Below, piece after piece: positions 24,035 to 33,741 of a stretch of 64,000 nt of DNA (positions within the stretch are counted from its first letter, which is position 1; each line of letters opens with the position of its first letter). The DNA is taken from contig QVOM02000073.1 in the NCBI GenBank assembly GCA_003586115.2, positions 41,470,289-41,534,288 of the forward strand. Reading direction: 5' to 3'. Source of the stretch: Salvator merianae. Lineage: Eukaryota; Chordata; Lepidosauria; Squamata; Teiidae. The notes below the pieces were generated by a model. It was given only the letters and a program-made list of their open reading frames with translations, was not told the origin of the DNA and did no database searches. The position numbers were made by a program, and so were the translations under genes.

Positions 24035-24205
24035 AAATGGCTATAGTTCAGTGACAGAGAAAACTGCCTGGAGAGCAGAGGTTTGCTGTTCGATCTCCAG
24101 TCTCTCCCCAGAAATGGGCAATGGCAAATGACTTCTGCATCTCTGCTGAGAAAACTGCCTCGAAGTGCCCATGGAGTCAACCAGAAGTCAGTCACAACTC
24201 AGCAT
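24035..24205 (+). mobile_element. tRNA-derived SINE
   Basis: An A-box-like TATAGTTCAGTGACAGAG is followed about 35 nt later by a B-box-like TGTTCGATCTCC, as in a tRNA-derived polymerase III promoter. After it come a body (GAAATGGGCAATGGCAAATG) and a tail (TGGAGTCAACCAGAAGTCAG) shared with the copy at 9880. It cannot be a functional tRNA because the cloverleaf does not close. Confidence 0.65.
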
Positions 24206-25149
24206 ATTGGGAATGCCACAGCTATGTGTGGGATTACCAGTATAGTCCTGGGAGAATTGTGGCCTTTTACTCATGTCTGGAGGCACCCTTAGTCAAGCTA
24301 CTTGGAGTGAAGAGAAAACATCAGCAAAATGACAAGCTTTTTTCCTTCCTCATTATCTAATCCAAAGGTAAATTTTCTGAAAAGTGGATAAATCCAGTTA
24401 AAAAGCATTTTTAAAAAAACCCTACAGCAGTTTGAGATTTTTGATATGCTTGTCAAATGCATTTTGGAAAGCTAGACCTTGCTCGTGGCCATAGAGAGAA
24501 CAAAAGACTAAAAAATTGCTATGATTGGGAAGGAAGTAGGCTGGACTATTTGAAATGAGTTGAGAAAGAATATACATGTATGCTGGAAAAAGAGGGGAGA
24601 AGGGAGAACTTGAGATGGGCTAGCAATTATGAATGTGAACTTTCTAGAAGTGGAACAAGTTATTTTTCTTGGCTCAGAGCACTCTGGGATTAGCTTGTGT
24701 AAAGCTGAACCCTTAGACCAGTTCCCACAAATGAGACTGAGGTTAGTTAACACTAATATTTCAGTGGATATGTTCTAAATACGATAGAAGCCTGGATCCA
24801 AAGCTTTCGGGTAATTCTGAACTGTTCAGGAGTGTCCAAACTATCACTGTCCTGATGTTGCTGATCTACAATCCATAAATATGGTTAATGGCAAAGGGAG
24901 GATAGAAGTTGTGTTCAGTAACATGTGAAGAGGGCAGAGTGGATGCATCTGATTAGCACCTGCAAATCCTTTCTTCTAGCATTAAGATTGTCTTCATTAT
25001 TCAGAGTCCTTCTTTTCCTTCCAGATGAATTCTGAAGCACCTGTGCTGATGAAAATTTGTTGCTTCTGATGTCATGGGATGTTTGTTCAATGCTATATGC
25101 TAAAATTTTTAACTTACTGAATCTAGATGTGCTTATGTTATCCCTAAAA

Positions 25150-25650
25150 GTGTTGCTGGACTTCTAGGAAAGATCCACATATGACGTCTTATGCCATATC
25201 AGCCTAGGCCAGTCTTGGACTGGATCAAAAGATCCTGCCCTGGGTCAGAGGGGAGCAGGTATCCTGCACCAGTGGCCGTCTATATTACATATGGCTCATC
25301 CGGAAGCTGGGAGAAAAACTGAAGTTACCAACTGAGGTTGTTTAAGCTGGGCACCATTATGGCACAGCTATGGTGGGATTGCCACATGTATGTCTGGCAA
25401 CCCCACCATAGCTATGTTGTGTCCCCCCTAAAACACGTAATACCCTATTTGGGGAAAACCTGACTGATGGTGGATTTTCCCAAAATAGTGCAATCATTTA
25501 TCTTGTAGCTGGAACCACTATTGTCACTCTGACCACCACGCATGTGCAGGGGCTGAAAAAGATGCCTGCGCGTGCACAGAGGTCATGATTGTACACTTCT
25601 GGGTATTTCATGCTGGTGAAATACCCAAAAGTGCACAGACAATGTCACTA
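25150..25650. repeat. Fold-back repeat with two hairpins (family C)
   Basis: Two hairpins are visible: 25357-25425 (arms GGCACAGCTATGGTGGG and its partner) and 25591-25636 (GTACACTTCTGGGTATTTC opposite GAAATACCCAAAAGTGCAC). The second hairpin recurs in 37240-37570. The outer ends are not defined. Confidence 0.45.
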
Positions 25651-25813
25651 TCTATCCAGAGGGAGGATCATTCCGGAGGGCTTTTCTCCAGAATATAGCC
25701 TGTTAGCATTATATTTGGCCAGTGCCTGGAGCTGGACTTAGAATCAGTTGTGTCATCATTATTCCCACTGAACATGATTTTACTTTCACTCATCTCTGCA
25801 TCTTTATTCTTAG

Positions 25814-25905
25814 GTTCATGATTACCTTCGCAGCAAGCTGTGTTCCCTGTATGAGAATGACTGCATTTTTGATAAATTCGAATGTGTATGGAATGGGTCC
25901 GACAG
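25814..25905 (+). CDS. PPP2R2B: PPP2R2B exon: PP2A regulatory subunit B-beta, short WD40 exon
   Basis: This 92-nt exon has acceptor ttcttag|GT and donor GACAG|gtgaga. It encodes 30 residues, starting [19 protein letters not shown] and ending WNGSDS with 2 nt of the Ser codon. VHDYLRS and FECVWNG fit B-beta; B-alpha has VHEYLRS and FECCWNG. Phase is compatible with both neighbours: the previous exon ends on a codon boundary, and the next supplies the last base of Ser. Confidence 0.96.
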
Positions 25906-25984
25906 GTGAGAAGAATCATCAGTGGTTGCATGATTGATTTGTTTTCTCTTTGGCTGAGTTCTTTCTTGATCCACACCCTTGGTC

Positions 25985-26075
25985 CAGGCACTCCAGATGT
26001 TGTAGGACTACAACACTCATAATCCCAGACCTCTGGCCTTAGTACCTGGGGCCAGTGGGAGTTGAATGTTCAAAG
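25985..26075 (+). repeat. Short interspersed repeat with 'TGTTGTAGGACTACAACACTCATAATCC' core (decayed)
   Basis: The text CCAGATGTTGTAGGACTACA followed by 'gggccagtgggagttgaat' matches a common reptile fold-back repeat pattern. Related pieces lie at 43742-43822 and 45128-45190. Family name unknown. Confidence 0.4.
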
Positions 26076-26255
26076 GATGCAGTGTATTTTTTCACTGGTG
26101 GTGTGATGGTTTGCTTATTTTGGACCTAAACATGAAGGTAAATGGAGTTTAACATTTGTTACCTGGCAAAAGGATATAATAAATTAAAAGGCCAAGATGA
26201 AAACTTCTCCAGTGACCCAGAGCATTGATACCCTAAAGGCAGTGAACAAGGGATA

Positions 26256-26512
26256 CAGAATATAAGAGGAGTCCTGCTGGATCAGGCCACCTGGTCCAGT
26301 ATCCTGTCACACACAAAGATCCACCAATTGCTTGTGGGCATTCTCAAGCAGCAGGCTCCCTGAAAATGGCCTTTAGAGACATTCTGTTTGTCTCTCCAAG
26401 CTGGAGGTGGTACCTAGGCATCCATTCTTGTAGCCAGCGATACACCTGACCTCATGAATTTGTCCAGCTGCTTCTTAAAGTCATCTCGGCCGGTGGTTGT
26501 CGCCATCCACCC
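26256..26512 (-). mobile_element. CR1/L3-type LINE 3' end
   Basis: The antisense 3' end begins AGAATATAAGAGGAGTCCTG, continues GGATCAGGCCACCTGGTCCA, and reaches GCATTCTCAAGCAGCAGGCT and TACACCTGACCTCATGAATT. The same landmarks, in the same order and orientation, occur at 51035-51470 and 56365-56700. Confidence 0.75.
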
Positions 26513-26922
26513 TTTATTGAGTGAGAGTGCCAGGGCAGTCACCACTGTAGCTGCGCCACTGGTGCCAACTCTGCTGGTCCACTTGGTATTGTAGCATTCA
26601 GCAGGAAGACTAACAGTCCCAGTGGGACCAGTACTGCAGGTTAAAGTATTTTCATGCAACTGCTGCATATAAACAAGCACCTTCTATAGGATGCATTTTG
26701 TCATTGTTGTTATTTTCCCCTCAAAGCGAAATCATACTCAGTTCTCGGAGTTTAAAAGTTTTAAAATGCTTGTGGATAAAACGTCCATCTTTATTACGCC
26801 CCCTACAGTGTCTGAGATCTGGAAATAAGTAAGTCGCTTTTGTAAAACACAAGAAGCTTTTAACTTCACTTGCCACATCACGCAGGATGGCTTTTCACCC
26901 ATTCTCTTTGCTTGCTTCTCAG

Positions 26923-27202
26923 TGTCATCATGACCGGCTCCTACAACAATTTCTTCAGAATGTTTGATCGCAATACCAAGCGTGATGTCACTCTGGAGGC
27001 CTCAAGGGAAAACAGCAAACCCCGTGCGATCCTGAAACCCCGCAAAGTTTGTGTAGGCGGCAAAAGGAGAAAAGACGAAATCAGTGTGGACAGTTTGGAC
27101 TTTAGCAAAAAGATCTTGCATACAGCTTGGCATCCTTCAGAAAATATCATAGCAGTGGCAGCAACCAATAACCTGTATATATTTCAGGACAAGGTTAATT
27201 AG
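26923..27202 (+). CDS. PPP2R2B: PPP2R2B terminal coding exon with stop
   Basis: The coding part is 280 nt from acceptor gcttctcag|TG to the TAG at 27200-27202. It encodes [17 protein letters not shown], then [19 protein letters not shown], then a last WD blade ending [12 protein letters not shown]. It forms the last propeller blades, including the basic KRRK loop. The C-terminus ends at KVN as in B-alpha and B-beta; B-gamma carries a short extension. [11 protein letters not shown] and [14 protein letters not shown] match B-beta and not B-alpha. No disabling change, so the gene is probably functional. Confidence 0.97.
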
Positions 27203-27829
27203 GAAGGAAAAAAAATGTTCCTTAGGAATCTTATGTACTGAATACTAGACAAACACAAGTTTTTAAATGTTTCTTCTGTTCTCTTCTCCTCTTCCTTGTT
27301 TATTTCATTATTCCTCTACAGATATTAATTTTGTGGAGGTAAGCACTCAGATTCCAACATCTCTTGCTTTCCCAAAAACTTTAAGAGGTTGGGCTAGCAA
27401 AACCTATTAGGAACATTTGACTTCTGTGTATGAAGAACTGCCAAGTTACAACATTAATTCAACAGCAAGGTTCAATGATTTACAATTTCGTTTTTCCCAG
27501 TACACATGAGTGTGTTTTAATTTTGTTTTAAAAAATATTATTTTAGACACTTGCCAATTTATAACAAAGTTAATATTATAGTACTGTAATATATTTACAA
27601 AAAAAAGAAAAAAGAAAAATCAAGGCCATGAAACGATTATGTATTCTATTTAAGGATGAAGCCTGTCCTGTTTTGATTTTGAAAGATTTCTTTTTGTTTG
27701 CATCTGTCCCCAGATAGGAATTCAGTTTCTCTCTCCAGTTCATTTCTTCTAAGTGTCTCTTCCCCCACTTTTATCAACTCAGGGCCTTTCCAGATGATCA
27801 TTTATTGTGCATATTTTTCACACAATAAA
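27203..27829 (+). other. PPP2R2B: Candidate PPP2R2B 3' UTR (end not determined)
   Basis: The AT-rich sequence directly after the stop has no repeat that I recognise up to about 27780. The first exact AATAAA I find is at 27824. The true cleavage site cannot be set from sequence; the UTR could also run further (next AATAAA at 29306). Confidence 0.45.
27824..27829 (+). terminator. PPP2R2B: Candidate polyadenylation signal AATAAA
   Basis: An exact AATAAA about 620 nt after the stop codon. It sits in the right arm of a perfect 11-bp hairpin (CATTTATTGTG and CACAATAAATG), so it may belong to a small inverted repeat and not be a used signal. A T/G-rich stretch (GTTTTGCGGTGACTCAGTTG) follows. Confidence 0.3.
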
Positions 27830-30800
27830 TGTTTTGCGGTGACTCAGTTGTTGTGAGAAGTGCAGATGTCTCTTTGCCCCAGTTAGTTCATCACTTGCAA
27901 AGTGACAGGCCTTTGATCTTGGGAAAGTTCCATTGATGCTCCTTAATTCCTCCATCCAAGAAGGCTCACTGCATTGTGTTATGTGTATTGCAGTTGCAAG
28001 GAGTGCGACAGACGCCTGTTGACTCATATATGTGACTTCACTGGGCATGATTCAGAATTGGCTGGAACATTTAAACAGTACAGAGGCAATGGGCCAGACT
28101 GAAATACACTTTTACTCTTCCATTGAAGTGAACTGTAAAAGTGCTCATGGATCTAGGGGCCTAAGCGCTGGAGAGGTCAGTTCCTGCTCCCTTTCTTTGC
28201 CCCCAAGCCAATGACTTTTAGTCTTTTAAAATCTTCCTTTTCAAAATTGGCAAACACTACCAATGCCTCTCCTTGTCATATTCTGCAACAGATAGCAGTA
28301 TTCCAGCCTTTGGGGTGTTTTTTTTCTCATGTCTTCTCTTCCCATCCCAATTTTACCTGTTCAGTGTAGGTGCATAAATTCATCTTCTACAATTTCACCT
28401 AAATAATAGTAAAAATGAAAGTGAAAAATCATCTGACTCCCCCTCTCACCTCTCCGCAGCTCACCTTAACTTTCAGCTACCCATGAACGTGATAGGATCC
28501 TGGTACTGTTGGATCTGCTGCTTGAATCCTAAGGAAAAGAAAGACTTTTCCCCCAGAGAAAGTCTGGAAAGGCCCTCAGAAAGGAAAAATAAGTTGGGCA
28601 GAAACAGCAGTTTTGCAGTGTGAGCATTTCCAGCTACCATTAGTGAAAACCCAGGCATGCTGTTGAAGACTGTTCTTTCTTCATCGCAGCCCACAAATGG
28701 CCTCTTACGAATTTGGCCATGCTGGTCCTCTGATCCTCTGGTGCCTTTTGCTGGTATACAGAATACCATACAGATGATGCTTCCAAACACAATTCTTGCA
28801 AACCAAAACAAATCTGAGCTTTCTTCTGCAATTCCTGTTATTTTATTTTATATATAAAAATTGGTTTAATTAGAGAACTAATAATTGTTCTCTTTTATTT
28901 TCTTGCATGTCATAATTTTGTCTCTGTAAGTTCCCCTTTTTTGTAGTATATGTTTAAAGTATTTATTTATTTATTCCAATAGATATTTGTTTTTCTGTCT
29001 TTTTGAAAAATGAACTCTTTAAGTTGCTAATTTATGTCATTTAAAGAAACACACAAAAAAAATAACCACCAAACCAACATGTATGCTATTACTGCCTGGC
29101 TGCTTTCTAAAAGAGGTTGTCCATGGTTCAGCATTATGAAGATTAGCTACACTAGCTCTTTGTCTTTGCATGGTAAACTGTCCTGAACTACTACAAGGAT
29201 AATCCAGGATCCACCTTTATTTTAAAAATTGATCAGTTGGGGGGAGGGGTGTAGGGTTAAAAAAAAGAACAAGAAAATACAATCAGAGAACAACACTTAA
29301 CCAGAAATAAAAACGATATTTTCTCTGAGAAGGTGGACATTTGAAGATCAATGTACTGTGCATTTAGTCTGATTGTGAAAAGTGGGGCAGTTGCTCCAGC
29401 CTTTGTGATTGTTGCCATGAAGCATACAAGAATTTCCAAAATCTGCTCTTCTGTAAAGGACTGAAGCCCAATTTTTCCTCTTATCACCTCTTTCACCTTC
29501 TGAACAAGACTGTGGCTGCGGCTTTCTCCAGAGACATCAAAATGCCACAAGGCTATACAGAACCGAGGGAGGGGACATTGGTTTAATAGTTCTGGAAACA
29601 AGAGGAAGTTCAGTTATCTGGAACCAAGGTTTTAATTGTAATTAGTCTTCTTAACGCCCTGCCTGCTCTTCATGAAACTGCTCAGGACAGGGGCAAATTA
29701 GAAATTTTGCCTTGTTTAAAAGAATGATTACAGGAAAAAAAGTATGCTGGCTTATAAATTTATTACTAGTAATGGCTTTCAGGAGTAACCTCTTTTTTTA
29801 AAAAAATGAAATGATAAAAATAGTGGGAGAAAATGAGTCATTTTTCTAAAAAAAAAATGAAACAAAAAGTTCCTTTTTTCTTCCTGTAAAGAAAGACTTC
29901 ACTCTGGTATCAGAAGTAAAACTGTCTCCAAGATGTTCTGGTGTGGAGTTGCTAATTTCTAAGTGCTGAATCTTTCTGTTGATAAAATTTCCTCACAGCA
30001 GATGTAAAGGGCTTTCTCTGAGCAAACTGGACACTGAAAGCGGCAGAATAATAAAAAGAGTAGCTATCCTGCATGCCATAAATATCAGAGGCTAAGAGGT
30101 ATATGATTCATAGCCAGAGATATTAGATTAAGCTCCGTATATATGTCATGGGGTTTCACATCTCCAGTCACACAACTTGCATTCTTTTCACTATACTATA
30201 AGCCGCTATCAAATAGGTATGTGCGTGATTTGGTTTGGCAGCACAGAGAAAGTAGAGAAGAGCTTGGTCCAGTCACTAGCAGCTTCGTATCAAGCTCCTC
30301 CAAGCTGGTGCTTGGTAGCTGAGCTAATTTCGTGCTTTCTGAGGCCGTGTGCACCAGCCTGGAGTGCTTAGGATGAATCTGCAGCAACTGCACCGAACCC
30401 TTTGCTTTCCCTGACTTGGCAAACTGCCAAACCCTCTGAAATGGGTGGTGCCATACTGCCGAACCAAATTATGCCTGTTGGTCCTCTTGGAAGTATTTCA
30501 AAAAATGCTTATTGAACTGTATGAGATCCAGCTGTCGAAATATTTGCTATGTGAAGCAGTCCCAGGTCATGGGGGTGGGGGGGAGGAGAACTTTAATGGT
30601 TTGCATCCTGCAAGTATGTCCTTAATGGCAGCTGTTCTCAGACAGGCATGTATTCTTTTTTCCTTTTGGGGTTATAACATGTGTAAGTAACCAGGGACCT
30701 TGAGGTCTCAATGTGGACACAGTGAATTCTAACTGTGGACATAATGAACTCTTCCTGTCATGCTCTCTTCTCCTTATCTTTTCATATGACAATGCTTAGA

Positions 30801-30930
30801 TTTGGTGTATCCAACTCGGGCTGCCTCCAGACAGCAAAAGGCAATGTGGGAGCTAAACAAGATCCTACAATGGCCTCTTGCTGCCCCCCCGCTCCAGATG
30901 CAAGGAGCCATTCCAGGCTTACCTTGCCAT
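27830..30930. other. Intergenic, nothing identified
   Basis: About 3 kb of AT-rich DNA downstream of PPP2R2B. Short homopolymer runs and a TTTA run (near 28965) are present. ORFs up to 114 codons (for example 29257-29601, minus) have no family resemblance and no splice context. Confidence 0.6.
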
Positions 30931-30934
30931 TGAG

Positions 30935-31075
30935 TGATCCCACCTTCTGGGATCAGCTGGAGAGGGACTACCAGAAGCCAGCCAAGCACCTGCCCACTTC
31001 CTTTTGTTGCTTTTGCATGCTTGGCTGGCTTCTGGTAATCCCAATCCAGTGGATTCAAGAGGGTGCTGGGTTTCC
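30935..31075. repeat. Fold-back repeat with ~50-nt arms
   Basis: The left arm (GACTACCAGAAGCCAGCCAA...) and the right arm (...TTGGCTGGCTTCTGGTAATC) pair around a short T-rich loop near 31000. Because of this palindrome both strands give similar peptides (GWLLVxPxQ), which explains the overlapping long ORFs here, including the 161-codon plus-strand one. Confidence 0.7.
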
Positions 31076-31361
31076 TGTAATAGTGATAGTATCTTCCTGT
31101 GCTGCCAGGGTTCCTTCTCCACACCGATACAGCCTGCCACTGCTAACATTCTCCTATTTTTTCATAAAGGAGGGGATGCCTGGTTTTACTAGTGAAGATA
31201 CAGTGGAGTGGGGTGAATGAATGAAAATTGTCCATGACTAAATAAAATATCGGGAACAGGAAGAAGTCAGAGAAGTACTGTGCTTGGAGGACAGACTAAA
31301 TGGTTTTATAGGAAACCGAAGAGAATTCAGAAAGACATGAATATAGGTAGCTCATGCATCT

Positions 31362-31841
31362 AAGCCTGTTTGACTTTCTAGCTGGAGTACTCCAGTCCAC
31401 TTGCTGGTCAGACCTGGCTGCATCTGGCCACTGCCACAGCTCTCCCAGAGTAGCCTAAGCCCTCCCAGGAGCAATCTAGATATGGACAACTGAAAAGTAG
31501 TCCACAAGCTGAACAAGAGCGGCTGGATGGATCCTAGGAAGGTCGTTCCACATTTCTTCAGTGTCCAGTGTGGCAAGGTAGTGTGGGCTGCACAACAGTG
31601 GCTGCAGCTGCACAGTCGTTCACTGTGTTCAGATCGCCAGGGCAATGTCTGACTTCCCACCAGATACCAGTTCAGACTTCACCATAGTGATCTGGCTGGC
31701 CCGTTCACACTGTACCCGCTGCTGCCCAGGTATACGGCTAGTCCAGCACATGCAGTGTGAATGACCCCCACCATGTTTCTACCTCACCTGCCTGGTTTGG
31801 TATTACTATACCATATCCGTCAGGTAAGTGCAAACAGGCCC
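31362..31841. mobile_element. MITE, family B
   Basis: The left terminus AGCCTGTTTGACTTTC and the right terminus GTAAGTGCAAACAGGCCC match the family-B end GGGCCTGTTYGCACTT with small changes. About 480 bp, GC-richer than its flanks, non-coding. Target duplication not evident. Confidence 0.55.
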
Positions 31842-32099
31842 TTTTTATCTGCCAAAATTGTATTAAGAAACTGGCCACTTCAAACACTATAGGATCAGAA
31901 TTACCAAGTAAATTGATTGGTCAGCTGGTACATCCATTTAAACCAAACAGCTACACATTTTGAAATATTAGGGGCAATTAATTGGGATATTTTTCTTGCT
32001 TTTCTTGGAGGCTAGGCCGTATGCTACCAAGTATAGCTAGTTAAGCTTTGTCACCAAAAATCCTGCCTCAGTACTAGGGAATAGGTGGTTTTCTAAGGT

Positions 32100-32530
32100 T
32101 ACCTCCAGAAGAAAAGGGGCATAGTAGGATACAAAAAGGATCCCAGTATTGCCCCTTGCTGTGGTCCATCAGAAGTGCTGGGTCTCCCCCAGCACAGATT
32201 CGTTTACCTGCACATCTGGCAAGTTCCATGCTTTCAACATGACCTCACTGGCCTGGAGGTTTCTATACACCTGCCCCCTTTTTATTTTTCTTTCACATGC
32301 TTGGTGAGCTCCAGGATGTTCCCAGCAAGATAACACCTCACCAGATGCCCCAGTAAGCAAAACTAGACCGGAAAAGCCAATGTCACTGCTGGTTTTCCTG
32401 GAAAAGCATTACCTCAGGTTTTCGGGGTCCTCAAAGTGTCATTGCAGTACAATGATCATGAGGATGTCTGGCAATCCCAATGTGATGCTAGTAGAACTTT
32501 GATGTTTTCACCCCATTTGGAAGTAGCCTA
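32100..32530. repeat. Probable fold-back/MITE-like repeat, undefined ends
   Basis: Composition and phrases ('tgtctggcaatcccaatgtgatgct') resemble the family-C pieces at 25150 and 37240. No clean terminal repeats. Confidence 0.3.
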
Positions 32531-32539
32531 CATCTCTTT

Positions 32540-33200
32540 GCGAGAGTCCAAACGTGTTTTTAAATCATTAGATAATTAATCCTGTGGCCGCAACATTTGA
32601 TGAGCTGCTCGGCTAATTTTTTGAATCTTGTTTTAGAAGCACTACAGGGATTTTCAAGGGTATTATTAAGGAAGGACACTTCATTACTTCCATAGCTATC
32701 GTAGATAATGGAGTGCGTGAGAGACATGGCATGATTCATTGCTGAACGCAGCCTACTGGAGGACCATAAAGTGTGCCCAAGCCATGACAGCTTACAATCA
32801 ATATGGTGTTCACTGATGCAGGAAGCAACATTATCACATCCTGGATTCTACCCCCAGAGCCCAGCCTCAGCACTAAATATCTCCAATAACAAGACTATGT
32901 GAAGTGACAAGGGCTATTATTTTTAACCTGCAGTCAAAACCTTGCTGGAAAGCTGAGCTGCCAAAATCTTCCATTTGAGTTTATCAGGGGCAGCTTCCTC
33001 CGCTCCCTTATAATCCCACTTTAAGAATAAAACAGTTGCCAAACGCACCAAAGACTGGGAGTTCTGTTCCATTAGGTTGCCATACAACACATTGGTTGAT
33101 GAGTCAGATTTCTTTTAGGAGATACGTCATCGTCTCCTAAAAAATGAAAATTTCATTCCAGTGTATCATGGAAAATGTATTCCAATAAAAGAGTATTTCT
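32540..33200. other. Unique, repeat-free stretch; possible conserved non-coding element
   Basis: About 660 bp without any repeat pattern I can see, balanced in composition and containing homeodomain-like TAATTA/ATTAAT words near 32570. Listed because the flanks are almost all repeats. No coding frame. Confidence 0.25.
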
Positions 33201-33556
33201 TCTCCCAGCCTTGTCTGTTATTTTGATCCCAGTGTCTAAATCGTGAACAAAGGGCATGCTTCACTTAAAATAAAAATTGTCACTAAAAATAATAGTAATT
33301 GATCACAAAACAACAACAACAAAATTTCTACACTACAAATCACAGCAACAGAAACCTGCAAAATCTGATGCATTGGTTTTAGCTCATGCTAATTAATTAT
33401 ATTGAGGAACATATGGGGGAGAGGAAATACATTCAGAGACTTCCCACATGCTGTGGTTTCCAATATGTTGCATATTTTTAAGCATAAGAAATAAAGTGTG
33501 AATGTATCTGAAAGTACTCAGTCCATACAGCATACCTAACAAAGTGGAAAAACTAT

Positions 33557-33738
33557 GGCTTTTTCTGCACTGGGCCTTATTCCAGAATATATCGTGAAAT
33601 AGGGCCTGCTGCCTGCATGCTAGTACAGACTACAACAGACTCTGGGTAGGGCTTGTCATTGTAGTTTACACTAACTTGTGGACAGTAGGCCCCTATTCTG
33701 AGATATATTCTGGAATAAGGCCCAGTGCAGAAAGGGCC
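33557..33738. mobile_element. Short MITE, family A, copy 3 with TAT duplication
   Basis: A 182-bp element with ends GGCTTTTTCTGCACTGGGCC and GGCCCAGTGCAGAAAGGGCC. Flanks are TAT at 33554-33556 and 33739-33741, an exact 3-bp duplication. The inner blocks (GAATATATCGTGAAATAGGG against CCCTATTCTGAGATATATTC) fold back. Confidence 0.85.
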
Positions 33739-33741
33739 TAT

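Larger units (their letters stand above)
23593..25813 (+). other. PPP2R2B: PPP2R2B intron, about 2.2 kb
   Basis: It runs from gtactt to ttcttag. It holds an imperfect inverted pair around 23750-23945 (CTGCTGGCTTTTTGTGTTATT-type arms), a SINE and a fold-back repeat. 24210-25140 shows nothing I can identify. Confidence 0.9.
25906..26922 (+). other. PPP2R2B: PPP2R2B intron, about 1.0 kb
   Basis: It runs from gtgaga to cttctcag. It is occupied by a short 'actacaactcccat'-type repeat at 25985-26075 and an antisense CR1 tail at 26256-26512; the rest is unremarkable. Confidence 0.9.

Noticed and set aside
24035..24110. Possible tRNA gene (A- and B-box-like motifs)
   Set aside because: No cloverleaf closes and the downstream body recurs at 9880, so it is a SINE.
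30735..31220. Longest plus-strand ORF (161 codons)
   Set aside because: It runs through a palindromic repeat; the minus strand gives similar peptide motifs, and no domain or splice context supports it.
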